A stretch of DNA of 47,910 bases from Verrucomicrobiota bacterium (GTDB taxonomy: Bacteria > Verrucomicrobiota > Verrucomicrobiia > Verrucomicrobiales > DEV007). Both the position numbers and the translations under genes were made by a program. Where the stretch lies: the NCBI GenBank assembly GCA_018970725.1, contig JAGWVU010000039.1:1-47910 (forward strand). The letters are read 5' to 3'. The notes under the pieces are model-generated. The model worked only from the letters and a program-made list of their open reading frames with translations. It did not search any database and was not told the DNA's origin. The number at the start of each line of letters is the position of its first letter. Position 1 is the first letter of the stretch. Shown one piece after another: positions 35,824-45,087 of the stretch.

Positions 35824-36088
35824 GATCAAGCGGGACAATCGTCGCCTCATTCAAGCAGGATAACTGTCGCCTCCCGGAGGCCGGGTCTTCGGACCGTCGG
35901 CGGCGATCCGCCACGGCGCACATTCAAGCAGGATAACTGTCGCCTCCCGGAGGCCGGGCCTTCGGACCGTCGGCGGCGATCCGCCACGGCGCGCATTCAA
36001 GCAGGATAACTGTCGCCTCGGAAGTTGGACCTGGGGTCCGACCGCATCTTTACCCCGGCACCCATTCAAGCGGGATGAAGATCGCAAC
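35824..36088 (+). repeat. Tandem 73-bp repeats with divergent 25-base copies
   Basis: Two units, 35849-35921 and 35922-35994, are identical at 71 of 73 positions. A third copy starts at 35995 and diverges after about 25 bases into the dispersed 50-base element (35994-36043). Diverged 25-base heads flank the array at 35824 (GATCAAGCGGGACAATCG) and 36064 (ATTCAAGCGGGATGAAG). Each unit contains two short hairpins, CCCGG-AGG-CCGGG and GGCGG-CGAT-CCGCC. The unit length is not a multiple of three, so it is not coding. The array fills the 365-base gap between the transporter and E2 genes; no gene is seen in this gap. Confidence 0.9.
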
Positions 36089-36180
36089 CCGCGCCGGGAA
36101 CCACGCCCTTTGCGGGGGGCGCGGAGGATTTCAACCCGCCCTTGCAAATCCCCACTGGCGGACGTTAAGTCTTTCCAGCT

Positions 36181-37461
36181 ATGCCGACATTCATCGAAAT
36201 GCCAAAACTGAGCGACACCATGACCGAGGGGACGCTCCTGCAATGGCATGTCAAAGAGGGGGACGCCGTGCGCTCCGGCCAAGTCATTGCCGATGTGGAG
36301 ACGGACAAGGCGACCATGGAGATGGAAGCCTTTGATTCCGGGGTGGTGGGAAGGATTTACGTTCCGGCCGGGGGCCGGGCTCCGCTCGGTGCCGTGCTGA
36401 TGGCGCTGGTGGCGGAGGGCGAGGAAGCGCCGGAGACCCCTCCGGCAACAAGCGCAGCCCCGGTTGCCGTCCCCGTGGCGGCTCCGGTCGCCGCCGGCGC
36501 TCCGACGCGGGGGGCGGCCGTTCCCGGGAGCGCGGCTCCGGTGGCCGCCGTGGCGGTGGCGTTGACGACTTCCGGTGGGCGCGTCAAGGCGTCGCCCTTG
36601 GCGCGCAAGATCGCAGGGGGCAGGGGAGTGCAACTCAGCGCCATCGCAGGCACGGGGCCGGGCGGGCGGATTGTGGCCCGGGATGTGATCAACGCGCCGG
36701 CCAACGGAGCCGCAGCGGTGGCGACCGGGCCCGCGCCGCGCATCATCCGGCCGGTGTTGGATTTTGATCCGAAGGCGGAGCGGGTTCCCCTGAGCGGGAT
36801 GAGGAACATCATCGCGGACCGGTTGTTGGTATCGAAGACCACGATTCCCCATTTCTACCTGAACGTGGAACTCGACGCAGCGCCGCTGATGAAGTTGCGC
36901 AAGCAGGTGAACGACACCGTGGGGGCGGACGGGAATAAGTTCACGGTGAACGACTTCATCCTCAAGGCGATGGTGCTGTCGTGTGTCGATGTGCCCGAAG
37001 TGAACGCCGCCTTTGATGTGGACGCGATCATTCGATACCAGTCGGTCAACATTGCGGTGGCCATCGCGGTGCCGGACGGATTGGTCACGCCGGTGATCCG
37101 GAATGCCCAGGCCAAGTCGATGTTGGAGCTGAGCAAGGCAGTCAAGGTCCTGGCGGAGAGGGCGAAGACCAAGAAGCTATCGCCGGATGACTTCGCCGGG
37201 GGGACGATCACCATCTCCAATCTGGGGGCCTACGGGGTGGATAACTTCGATGCGATCATCAACCCGCCGCAAGCCGCGATTCTGGCGATCGGCTCGATCC
37301 GGAATGTCCCGGTTGTTTCCGAGGCCGGGGGGATTGTGCCCGGGCAGCGGATGTGGGTGGGGATGAGTTGTGATCACCGCGTGATCGACGGCGCCGTGGG
37401 GGCGACCTATCTCCAGGCGCTGCGCAAATACATTGAGAATCCGGCCTTGATGCTGGTTTGA
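36181..37461 (+). CDS. pdhC: Pyruvate dehydrogenase complex E2, dihydrolipoamide acetyltransferase
   Basis: 426 residues in classic E2 order: one lipoyl domain (1-80, lipoyl lysine K43 in E-T-D-K-A-T-M-E), an Ala/Pro-rich linker (about 84-130), a peripheral subunit-binding domain (about 138-172, with S-P-L-A-R-K-I-A and G-P-G-G-R-I), and the catalytic core with H399-R-V-I-D403-G near the end. It transfers acetyl groups to CoA inside the complex. The motif set and M-P-x-L-S-D-T-M-T-E-G opening fit pyruvate rather than 2-oxoglutarate complexes. It is followed 28 bases later by the E3 gene. No E1 alpha or beta gene is present upstream, where the repeat array lies. Confidence 0.92.
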   Translation: MPTFIEMPKLSDTMTEGTLLQWHVKEGDAVRSGQVIADVETDKATMEMEAFDSGVVGRIYVPAGGRAPLGAVLMALVAEGEEAPETPPATSAAPVAVPVAAPVAAGAPTRGAAVPGSAAPVAAVAVALTTSGGRVKASPLARKIAGGRGVQLSAIAGTGPGGRIVARDVINAPANGAAAVATGPAPRIIRPVLDFDPKAERVPLSGMRNIIADRLLVSKTTIPHFYLNVELDAAPLMKLRKQVNDTVGADGNKFTVNDFILKAMVLSCVDVPEVNAAFDVDAIIRYQSVNIAVAIAVPDGLVTPVIRNAQAKSMLELSKAVKVLAERAKTKKLSPDDFAGGTITISNLGAYGVDNFDAIINPPQAAILAIGSIRNVPVVSEAGGIVPGQRMWVGMSCDHRVIDGAVGATYLQALRKYIENPALMLV

Positions 37462-37489
37462 GTCCTCTTCGTTTCACCTGAACACTTTC

Positions 37490-38869
37490 ATGAAATACGA
37501 CCTCATCGTCATCGGGGGCGGGCCTGCGGGCTACGCCGCCGCCATCCGCGCCGGGCAACTCGGCAAGACAACGGCTTGCGTGGAGATGGACCGGGCCGGG
37601 GGCACCTGCTTGAACTGGGGCTGCATTCCCACCAAGTCCCTGATCCGGAACGCCGAGATCTACCGCCTGTTGCAGCATCATGCCGGTGACTTCGGGCTGG
37701 GTGTGAGCGGCTTGACTTATGACTGGGGCAAGGTGGTCGGCCGGAGCCGGGGCGTGTCCGACAAGCTTGCCGGAGGCATCGAGTTCCTCTTCAAAAAGAA
37801 CAAGGTGGACTACGTGCGCGGGAAGGGATCCCTCCTGGGCAACGGCAAGGTCGAGGTGACCGACGCCAACGGGGCGGTTTCCGTTTTGGAAGGGGAGAAC
37901 ATCCTGATCGCCACCGGATGCACGAGCCGTCCGATGCCCGGGCTCCCCTTTGACGGCGAGCGGGTGATCAGTTCCAAGGAGGCGATGGTGTTGGCGCGGC
38001 AGCCCGAGGAGATCATCATCATCGGCGCGGGAGCGATTGGGGTGGAGTTCGCTTACTTTTTCAACGCGTTCGGGACCAAGGTGACGATCGTGGAGATGTT
38101 GCCCCAGATCCTCCCGGTCGAAGACGAGGAGGTGAGCAAGGCCTTGGAGAAATCCTTCGCGAAGCAGGGCATCCGGGTCCTGACGGAGACGAAGACCGTC
38201 GGCAGCCAAGTCACCGCTTCCGGAGTGGAGATCACCGTGGAAGGCAGGACCAACGAAACCTTGCGGGCCCCGGTCTGTTTGGTGGCGATCGGCGTTCAAC
38301 CGGTTCTGCCCGGAGGACGGGAGATCAAAAAGACGGAGCGTGGCTATCTCAAGGTGGACGACCGCTACCAGACGAGTCTTCCCAAGGTTTTTGCCGCCGG
38401 CGACATCACCGGGCCGCCGTGGCTCGCGCACACCGCCACCTTCGAGGCGGTCCAAGCGGTGGAGGGAATTTTTAATCCCTCCTACAAGCCGCGCAAGGTC
38501 GAGGTCTTTCCGGGATGCACCTACTGCCAGCCCCAGGTCGCGAGCGTCGGCCTCACGGAAAAGGCCGCCAAAGAGAAGGGCCTGAAATACAAGGTGGGCA
38601 GGTTCCCCTTCCAAGCGAGCGGCAAGGCCCTCTCCGTGGGCGAGCCCGACGGCTTTGTGAAGCTGCTCTTCAACGAGGAACACGGGGAGATCATCGGAGC
38701 CCACATCATCGGGTCCGAGGCGACCGAGATGATCGCCGAGCTGGGACTGGCCATCACTTTGGAAGCCACCTATGAGGACCTCGAGGCCACCATCCACGCC
38801 CACCCGACCCTGAGCGAAGCCGTCCACGAGGCCACCTCCAACGCTTTCGGCCATGCCATCCACATTTGA
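37490..38869 (+). CDS. lpdA: Dihydrolipoyl dehydrogenase (E3)
   Basis: 459 residues. FAD-binding G9-G-G-P-A-G14, the redox disulfide C40-L-N-W-G-C45, an NAD-binding I-I-G-A-G-A-I-G-V-E-F segment, the second FAD motif A-A-G-D-I, and the C-terminal catalytic H438-P-T-L-S-E443 are all present. It reoxidises dihydrolipoamide on the E2 protein to make NADH. It is 28 bases downstream of pdhC and its stop overlaps a possible TTG start of the next frame. Length and motifs are fully normal for the family. Confidence 0.96.
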   Translation: MKYDLIVIGGGPAGYAAAIRAGQLGKTTACVEMDRAGGTCLNWGCIPTKSLIRNAEIYRLLQHHAGDFGLGVSGLTYDWGKVVGRSRGVSDKLAGGIEFLFKKNKVDYVRGKGSLLGNGKVEVTDANGAVSVLEGENILIATGCTSRPMPGLPFDGERVISSKEAMVLARQPEEIIIIGAGAIGVEFAYFFNAFGTKVTIVEMLPQILPVEDEEVSKALEKSFAKQGIRVLTETKTVGSQVTASGVEITVEGRTNETLRAPVCLVAIGVQPVLPGGREIKKTERGYLKVDDRYQTSLPKVFAAGDITGPPWLAHTATFEAVQAVEGIFNPSYKPRKVEVFPGCTYCQPQVASVGLTEKAAKEKGLKYKVGRFPFQASGKALSVGEPDGFVKLLFNEEHGEIIGAHIIGSEATEMIAELGLAITLEATYEDLEATIHAHPTLSEAVHEATSNAFGHAIHI

Positions 38870-38901
38870 GCGGCGTTGAGCGCGGGTTGTTGAGGGGAAG
38901 T

Positions 38902-39903
38902 GTGAACCGGTCAACCATCGACAGCGGGACGTCGTTCCTGATTCGGGCCCGGCAGGTGTTCGACACCGAGATCCTCGGGTTGGTCCACCTCCGGGATCGT
39001 CTCGATGCCACGTTCGAGGAAGCCGTGGAGACCGTGCGGCGGTCGATTCTGTCCGGCGGCAAGGTGATCGTGGCCGGGGTCGGAAAGTGCAGTCACATCG
39101 GTGACAAGATCGCGGCGACCCTGACCAGCACCGGATCGCCCGCCATCGCGTTGAACTCTCTGAATGCGCTGCACGGGGATCTCGGGATCGTGAAGGACGG
39201 GGACACCATCCTCTGCCTGAGTTCGAGCGGGGAAACCGTGGAGATGCTCAATCTCCTGCCCGCGCTGCGACGTTTTGAGGTCAGGATCGTATCGTTCACC
39301 GGGAATCCCGGTTCCTCGCTGGCCCGATACAGTGACGTGGTTGTGGATGTCTCCGTGGAGCAGGAGGCCTGTCCCCTGGCCTTGGCACCCACCAGCAGCA
39401 CCACCGCCATGCTGGTGTTGGGGGATGCGCTTGCCATGACCTTGCTCGAAGCTTCCGGGTTCCAACCGGAGGATTTCGCACGGTTTCACCCTGGGGGCAG
39501 CTTGGGCCGCAAATTGTTGACCAAAGCCGCCGACATCATGCGTCCGCGTGCCCAAATGGCGCTTCTTTCGCCCGCGACCACCGTTCCGGATGCGCTGGAC
39601 GCCATGACCCGGCAGCGTGCCGGGGCGGCCGTGGTCGTGGATGCGGAAGAGCGTCTTGCCGGCATCTTCACGCATGGTGACTTCGTCCGGGCCTTCCGGA
39701 CGCACGGCCCGGAGATCAGTTCCCTGACGGTGGAATGTCTCATGACAGTCAACCCGGTCTGCATCGAGGCCGGGCAACTGGCCGTGGAAGTGCTGGCGGT
39801 CCTGAAGAAGCACCGGATCGATGACATCGTGGTGCTCGATGAAGGGCGCAAGCCGGTGGGATTGATCGACGTGCAGGATTTGTCGCGGATCGGGCTGCTT
39901 TGA
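38902..39903 (+). CDS. kdsD: Arabinose-5-phosphate isomerase (KdsD/KpsF/GutQ family)
   Basis: 333 residues. An SIS domain (about 30-170) with A-G-V-G-K-C-S-H-I and C-L-S-S-S-G-E-T-V-E, H-G-D-L-G, then two CBS domains (about 195-330). It converts ribulose 5-phosphate to arabinose 5-phosphate, the first step of Kdo synthesis for lipopolysaccharide, which fits a Gram-negative-type cell. GTG at 38902 with AGGGG four bases upstream is preferred over the TTG at 38866 that overlaps lpdA; the longer form adds twelve residues absent from the family. It likely shares the pdhC-lpdA transcript although the pathway is unrelated. Confidence 0.9.
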   Translation: MNRSTIDSGTSFLIRARQVFDTEILGLVHLRDRLDATFEEAVETVRRSILSGGKVIVAGVGKCSHIGDKIAATLTSTGSPAIALNSLNALHGDLGIVKDGDTILCLSSSGETVEMLNLLPALRRFEVRIVSFTGNPGSSLARYSDVVVDVSVEQEACPLALAPTSSTTAMLVLGDALAMTLLEASGFQPEDFARFHPGGSLGRKLLTKAADIMRPRAQMALLSPATTVPDALDAMTRQRAGAAVVVDAEERLAGIFTHGDFVRAFRTHGPEISSLTVECLMTVNPVCIEAGQLAVEVLAVLKKHRIDDIVVLDEGRKPVGLIDVQDLSRIGLL

Positions 39904-39920
39904 GGGCCGGCCCGGTGGGG

Positions 39921-42857
39921 TCAACGCCCGGTGCCGATCGAGAGGCTGCTGCTGCCGTCGGCCCGTTTTTCCACAATCACTTGGGCACCGATCCGTTCCT
40001 GGAGCAGGCCGACGTGGGAGATGATGCCGACCAGCTTGTCGTCCTGCCGGAGGCTTTCCAAGGCGGTCAGGGCGACTTCGAGGGCTTCGGCGTCGAGGGA
40101 ACCGAAGCCTTCGTCGATGAACAGGGAATCGATGCGCGTGTTCCGGCCCGCCAGTCCGGCCAGCCCGAGTGCCAGGGCCAGGCTGGCGAGGAAAGTTTCT
40201 CCACCGGAGAGGCTGGCGGTGGGGCGCCGGATTCCGGCTTGGAAATTGTCTTCGATTTCCAGACCGAGTTCGCTGTTGTCGGCGCGCCGCAGCTGGTAGC
40301 GTGAGGTCAGCCGGCGCAGATGGCGATTGGCGTGGCGCAGCATCAAGTCCAGCGAGATGCCCTGCGCGAAGGTGCGGAATTTTTTGCCGGTGGCATCGCC
40401 GATGAGGAGCCGGAGGCGGTCCCAAGTGGCGAGCTGGGCCCGTTGGCCGGCCAAATCCGCCGAGCGGCTGGCGTGGATCTCACGATTCTGGGAATCTTCC
40501 GCCAAGCGTTGGCGAAGGCCTCCCAGACGCAGGCGCAGGTCCGCGATCGCGCTTTCGGACTCCCGGACGGCGGTTTCGTGAGGGGCGATTTCCGCGACCG
40601 GTTGGCAGCCGGCGTCCCGCAGGTCTTGCAAGTCCTTCAGACAATCCTGCCAGAGGGCCTCGAGGTGCTGGCCGCGATCCGTCAGCTGCTTCTCCAACGA
40701 GGCGATCAATTCGGCTTCGTCCGGGGGGAGGACGGCCGACTGTAGATTCTCCGGGGAGTCGAATCCGCTTCCCTGGAGGCGGTTCGCCAGGGTGGCTCCG
40801 GCGGTCTCCCGGGCGACGGTGGCGGCTTCCCGTTGCGACAGAAGGCTGGCGCGTTCCCGCCGGGCCTCCTTGTAGTCCCGGTGGGCCTTGACGCGGCTGC
40901 TGAGTTTGGCAAGCAAGGCACCGGGTTCCCCTTCGTGAGGCAGGGTGACGCCGTGCGGGCGTAGCAGGGTTTCCAGTTGGTTCCGTTCGGAATCCATGCG
41001 CTCGCGACGCTGCAACCACTCCTCGGCCCGGAGCAGCTCGCGGAAGCGGTTCCGGAGACGGAGTGCCTCGGCCGCGTCGGCCCGGGCTTGGAGGCGGGCC
41101 GCCTCGACGGTTTCGGGATGGGGAGCCTCCAGCCCCATGCCTCCGGCGGCGGAGCGCACGGTTTCCTCGATGGACTGCAGCTCCCCCGAAGTGGCTTGGA
41201 TGGACTGGGCGAGCGCATTCTTCCCGGCGCGGAGGGTGACGACGAGGCGATCCGCTCCCTTGCAGGCGTCATCCGCGGCCTGACGTTGAGCCCGGGCCTC
41301 GCTGAGTCCGGCTTCCCGGGCGGCGAGATCGTCCGGAGCCTGGCCGTCGTGCCAGGGATGTTCCGGGGATCCGCAAAGAGGGCAAGGCTGTCCCTGCACC
41401 AAACGGGACCGATGGGACTCCAGGCTGGCGATGCGCCGGGCGGCCTCGAGAAGGTCCTCCCGGGACAAGGTGAGTTCGTGGGCCAAGCGTGCGCGTTCCT
41501 TGGCGGCGGTGAGGGCGGCGTCCGCGGCTTCGAGGTCGGTCAGGGTTTTGGCCTCGTTTTGTTTCGCGTCTTCCAGCCGCGCGCGGATCTGTGCCCGTTG
41601 TTCGAGGAGTCCGCCGAGTTTCTCAAAGCCCCGTTCCCGGCGGGACTCGTCGTCCGCACGGGCTTGCAGACCGGCATCTCCGCCCCGTTCCCGAAGCGTG
41701 GGCAACTCCTCCTCAAGGGTGGCCGGGTCCGGGATGGGATCGGGTGCGGGCAATTCCGCGGAGAGTCTTTTGGCATTGGCCAGCAACGCGAGACCGGCCT
41801 CGATCCGGCCCAGTGCTTCCTCAAGGGCGGAGTCGTCGCCCACCGGAAGTCCGGATTGGCCGGTGGAATTCTGCCACTCCCGGTGCCAGAGCAGCTGCGT
41901 CCGGGTGCAGGCGGCGTCCGCCTCGGCGAGGGCGCTTGAGAGACGCTCTTCCTGGCGCCGGGCCTCGGTCCAACGGGTGAAATCGGGCAGATGGGGCAGC
42001 GCGGTGCGATGCCGGGCGAGCCGGGCGAAGCGCTCAGTCGCCTTCTCCCGCTCCCGGGCCAAGTCGGCGCGGTCCCTTTCCAGGGTCGCTTGGCGCGAGC
42101 TTCGTTCGATCCATCTTCGGGCCTGATCCAGCGTCCGGGCCAGCTGCTGGTGGGCTTGGCACCGGAGGGTCAGGTCGGACTCGTCCCGGGTGATCTGCGC
42201 CTGCAGGGCGGCGAGGTCTCCGGAGTTGAGGATCGGGATCAGCGAGAGGCCTTCTTCGGCCGCGTTCAAACGTTTTTCCCGGTCTTGCACTTCCACATAA
42301 AGCAAAGAGCCAAGCTCGGAATAAATGGCGGTCCGGGTCAGGCTTTCCAGCAGGGCGGACCGCTCGTTGTCGTCCGCCTTGAGAAATTTGGCGAACTCGC
42401 CCTGCGCGAGAAGCACGGAGCGGGTGAAACGGTCATAATCGAGCCCGCTGAGTTCCTCGATCAAATCGGAGACCTCGGTGGTTTTTTCGGCGATGACCAC
42501 GCCCTCTTGGTAGAGGTAGCGTTTGGCGGGTTGGACGGTGCCGTCCACCGCTCCCCGGGCGCGGCGCAACTGCCAGGTCGCGATGAAAGTTCCCCGGGCC
42601 ACCTCGAACTCGACCTCGGCCGAACTTTCCGCCTCGTGCCGGCTCATCATATCCTTCGGACTCGGCTGGTTCCCGTAACGCGCGGCCCGGCCGTAAAGGG
42701 CCAGGGTGATGGCATCGAGGATGGTCGATTTCCCGGCCCCGGTCGGACCGGTGATGGCGAAAAGCCCGGAGCGGGCGATCCGTTCATCCCGGAGATTGAT
42801 TTCGTGCTCGCCGCGCAGGGAGTTCAGGTTCTTGAGTCGGATCCGGAGAATTTTCAT
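39921..42857 (-). CDS. sbcC: Exonuclease subunit SbcC
   Basis: 978 residues, SMC/Rad50-like ATPase of the SbcCD nuclease, which opens hairpins and trims double-strand ends. Walker A G-P-T-G-A-G-K-S is at 37-44, long coiled-coil arms follow, and the zinc hook C492-P-L-C495 lies near the middle. The C-terminus has the signature L-S-G-G-E-T-F-L-A-S and Walker B L-F-I-D-E-G-F-G-S-L-D. Length is usual. The ATG overlaps the sbcD stop (ATGA on the minus strand), the common operon arrangement. The neighbouring long palindromic repeats are the sort of DNA this enzyme acts on, though no direct link can be drawn. Confidence 0.96.
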   Translation of the reverse strand: MKILRIRLKNLNSLRGEHEINLRDERIARSGLFAITGPTGAGKSTILDAITLALYGRAARYGNQPSPKDMMSRHEAESSAEVEFEVARGTFIATWQLRRARGAVDGTVQPAKRYLYQEGVVIAEKTTEVSDLIEELSGLDYDRFTRSVLLAQGEFAKFLKADDNERSALLESLTRTAIYSELGSLLYVEVQDREKRLNAAEEGLSLIPILNSGDLAALQAQITRDESDLTLRCQAHQQLARTLDQARRWIERSSRQATLERDRADLAREREKATERFARLARHRTALPHLPDFTRWTEARRQEERLSSALAEADAACTRTQLLWHREWQNSTGQSGLPVGDDSALEEALGRIEAGLALLANAKRLSAELPAPDPIPDPATLEEELPTLRERGGDAGLQARADDESRRERGFEKLGGLLEQRAQIRARLEDAKQNEAKTLTDLEAADAALTAAKERARLAHELTLSREDLLEAARRIASLESHRSRLVQGQPCPLCGSPEHPWHDGQAPDDLAAREAGLSEARAQRQAADDACKGADRLVVTLRAGKNALAQSIQATSGELQSIEETVRSAAGGMGLEAPHPETVEAARLQARADAAEALRLRNRFRELLRAEEWLQRRERMDSERNQLETLLRPHGVTLPHEGEPGALLAKLSSRVKAHRDYKEARRERASLLSQREAATVARETAGATLANRLQGSGFDSPENLQSAVLPPDEAELIASLEKQLTDRGQHLEALWQDCLKDLQDLRDAGCQPVAEIAPHETAVRESESAIADLRLRLGGLRQRLAEDSQNREIHASRSADLAGQRAQLATWDRLRLLIGDATGKKFRTFAQGISLDLMLRHANRHLRRLTSRYQLRRADNSELGLEIEDNFQAGIRRPTASLSGGETFLASLALALGLAGLAGRNTRIDSLFIDEGFGSLDAEALEVALTALESLRQDDKLVGIISHVGLLQERIGAQVIVEKRADGSSSLSIGTGR

Positions 42858-44110
42858 GTCGCCGCCAAAGTGTTGCCTTCCGCCATCCGGGCGCGGTCCT
42901 CATGAAGTTCCAACAACTCGCGGAAAGCCGTTTGCAGCGCCGCGCGGTCTTCGTCGTTGAGATTCGCTTCCGAGGAAAGCCGGCAGTCGAAAACCCGTTC
43001 GGGAGATTCCAGCAAGGTGGTGGCGTCGGTCAATTCGGCGGCGTCGGGGAGTTGCAAGGGCACGGCTCCTTGCGGTCGCTGGTTGAGGACCCGGACCACT
43101 TCGAAGGGCCGTCCCGCGGCGTATTCCTGAACCCTTTGGAACACGGCTTCTCCCGGGGGCGCATTTTCCACGATGACCTCCAGCCAAGGGGTCAGGGGCG
43201 ATGGAGGTGGCTGTTTTTCCTTCAGGTGCAGCGCCAGTTGTTCGTAAGGAATGCGCCACTGGGCCAGACGGCGCTGGACATCGAGCCGCAAGGCATGGCA
43301 TCCCACCCGGCGCCCTTCCCCGAAATCGACCACTCGCATCTCCTTGACGTCGCTGGCCTCGCTGAAACTGAGCGGAATCGGAGAGCCTGAGTAGCGGATC
43401 CGGTCGTTCGGCCCGACTTTCTGGGGACGGTGCAGATGGCCCAGGGCCACGTAATCGAATTCCGTGGGGAAGGCATCCTCACCGACCGCGCCCAACCCGC
43501 CGATATGGATTTCCCGTTCGCTCTCCGGGCAGATGGAACCACCGGCGGCGGTGAGGTGTCCCATGGCGAGAACGGGGATGCCGCGTTTCCGCCAGTCCAT
43601 GGTCTGATGCGCGGCTTGCGAGTGGACGCGCCGGATCCCCTCGGTGAGATTCTTGCGGATCTCTTCCGCGCCCTGACCGATGCCGCCCTCGCGTAATTCC
43701 CGGTCGCGGAGGAAGGGAAGGGCCACCACGACCAGCTGGGGGGATTCGGCGTTGGGCAGGGGGATGACCGTTTCCCGAAGCTTCTTCGGCAAATGACCGA
43801 TCACATGGATGCCCATGTTGGAGAGGATGCCCCGCGGGGCTTCGAGAACAGCGGGAGAGTCGTGGTTTCCCGCAGTCAGGATCACGGAAGCCTTGGTGCG
43901 CCGTCGCAGGTCGTGAAGAAATTCGTAGTAAAGGGTGAGGGCGCTTTGGGGAGGATAGGCGGAATCAAAGATATCACCTGACACCACCACGGCGTCGATG
44001 TCGTGGCCGTGCACGGCGTCGATGAGAAAGGCAAGGAAGCGACGGTGCTCCTCATGCCTGGAGAGATCACCCAAGGTTTTGCCCAAGTGCCAGTCCGCCG
44101 TGTGCAGCAC
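42854..44110 (-). CDS. sbcD: Exonuclease subunit SbcD
   Basis: 418 residues, Mre11-like metallophosphoesterase. Metal-binding motifs are complete: D6-W-H8 in L-H-T-A-D-W-H-L-G, S-G-D-I-F-D, A-G-N-H-D-S, and G-H-L-H. The start is a GTG at 44110; upstream codons in the same frame contain no ATG before a stop near 44160, and V-L-H-T-A-D fits the family's usual M-K-I-L-H-T-A-D. It is co-translated with sbcC through a four-base overlap. At 418 residues it is the normal length. Confidence 0.95.
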   Translation of the reverse strand: MLHTADWHLGKTLGDLSRHEEHRRFLAFLIDAVHGHDIDAVVVSGDIFDSAYPPQSALTLYYEFLHDLRRRTKASVILTAGNHDSPAVLEAPRGILSNMGIHVIGHLPKKLRETVIPLPNAESPQLVVVALPFLRDRELREGGIGQGAEEIRKNLTEGIRRVHSQAAHQTMDWRKRGIPVLAMGHLTAAGGSICPESEREIHIGGLGAVGEDAFPTEFDYVALGHLHRPQKVGPNDRIRYSGSPIPLSFSEASDVKEMRVVDFGEGRRVGCHALRLDVQRRLAQWRIPYEQLALHLKEKQPPPSPLTPWLEVIVENAPPGEAVFQRVQEYAAGRPFEVVRVLNQRPQGAVPLQLPDAAELTDATTLLESPERVFDCRLSSEANLNDEDRAALQTAFRELLELHEDRARMAEGNTLAAT

Positions 44111-44208
44111 CCGGAAGTCCGTGGGGAGTTTGGTGGGGATTTGGTAGAAAAGGTCGATGGACTAGCAAACCCGCGAATTTGCGGTGCGCAAGCAAGATGC
44201 GGGGCGGA

Positions 44209-44252
44209 GCGCGGGGAGGGGAGGGACCGGATCCCTCTTTGACTCCCCGCGC
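44209..44252. repeat. Strong nested inverted repeat between sodA and sbcD
   Basis: Perfect 10-base arms GCGCGGGGAG (44209-44218) and CTCCCCGCGC (44243-44252) enclose an inner perfect 6-base pair GAGGGA/TCCCTC (44221-44226 and 44232-44237). No T-run follows on either strand. It may end or pause the minus-strand sodA transcript, or belong to a dispersed palindrome family with the hairpin at 12123. Confidence 0.7.
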
Positions 44253-44307
44253 CGGGAGGGCGGGATAACCGGGTCTTCCGCGCGGAGGACGGGGCCTCCC
44301 CCTTCCA

Positions 44308-44919
44308 TCAGCCTTTGGCAGCCCGGTGGAGGGCGGCGACGGCTTCCCAGTCAACCACGTTCCAGAAGGCGGAAACGTAGTCGGGACGGCGGTTTTGGTA
44401 ATGCAGGTAGTAGGCGTGTTCCCAGACGTCGAGGCCGAGGATCGGTTTGGAACCGGCCTCGGTGACTCCGGGCATCAGCGGGTTGTCCTGATTGGCCGAG
44501 GAGGAGATGGCGAGTCCGCCATCCGCCTTGACGCAAAGCCAGGCCCAACCGGAGCCGAACCGTGTCAGGGCGGCTTGGGCGAATTTCGCCTTGAACTCCT
44601 CGAAGTTGCCGAAAGCGGAATCGATCGCGGCCGCCAGTTCTCCGGACGGGGATCCACCCTTGCCGGGGCCCATGAGGGTCCAGAAGAGGGAGTGATTCCA
44701 GTGACCGCCCCCGTTGTTACGCACGGCCGGCTTGTCCGAGTGTTTGGCGCAGAGTTCTTCTAGGCTCAAACCTTCCATCTCCGTTCCGGCGATGGCCTCG
44801 TTCAATTTCGTCACGTAGGTGGCGTGGTGTTTGCCGTGATGGATTTCCATGGTCCGCGCGTCGATGTGCGGTTCCAAGGCGTCGAAGGCGTAAGGCAGGG
44901 GTGGAAGTTGATGAGCCAT
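44308..44919 (-). CDS. sodA: Superoxide dismutase, Mn type
   Basis: 203 residues from the ATG at 44919 ([10 protein letters not shown]), the family's usual start; longer frames from 45057 add unrelated residues. Metal ligands are H27, H76, D164 and H168 (D-V-W-E-H-A-Y-Y). The segment S-A-N-Q-D-N-P-L carries the glutamine position typical of manganese enzymes, and N-H-S-L-F-W supports this, though cambialistic use of iron is possible. No signal peptide, so it is cytoplasmic. It lies 197 bases upstream of sbcD on the same strand with a strong hairpin between. Confidence 0.93.
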   Translation of the reverse strand: MAHQLPPLPYAFDALEPHIDARTMEIHHGKHHATYVTKLNEAIAGTEMEGLSLEELCAKHSDKPAVRNNGGGHWNHSLFWTLMGPGKGGSPSGELAAAIDSAFGNFEEFKAKFAQAALTRFGSGWAWLCVKADGGLAISSSANQDNPLMPGVTEAGSKPILGLDVWEHAYYLHYQNRRPDYVSAFWNVVDWEAVAALHRAAKG

Positions 44920-45087
44920 GATGTCGTTGGGTTGTCGGGTCTGTGTTACGGGGCACGAGCCAGTTCGGGTGCCTGCCACAGGGTAGTGAAAGAGCCGCGA
45001 AAAGCAACCCGCGGCCGCACGAGGTTTGCGGAATCGCCCGATCGGCGCGGTTGCCACACCGTTCCGAATTCCGGCGGGCTGACCCAG

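Noticed and set aside
35824-36088. CRISPR array
   Set aside because: Repeats are directly adjacent 73-base units without unique spacers, and no cas genes are present.
44920-45057. N-terminal extension of superoxide dismutase
   Set aside because: The extra residues are not family-like and the internal Met gives the standard start.
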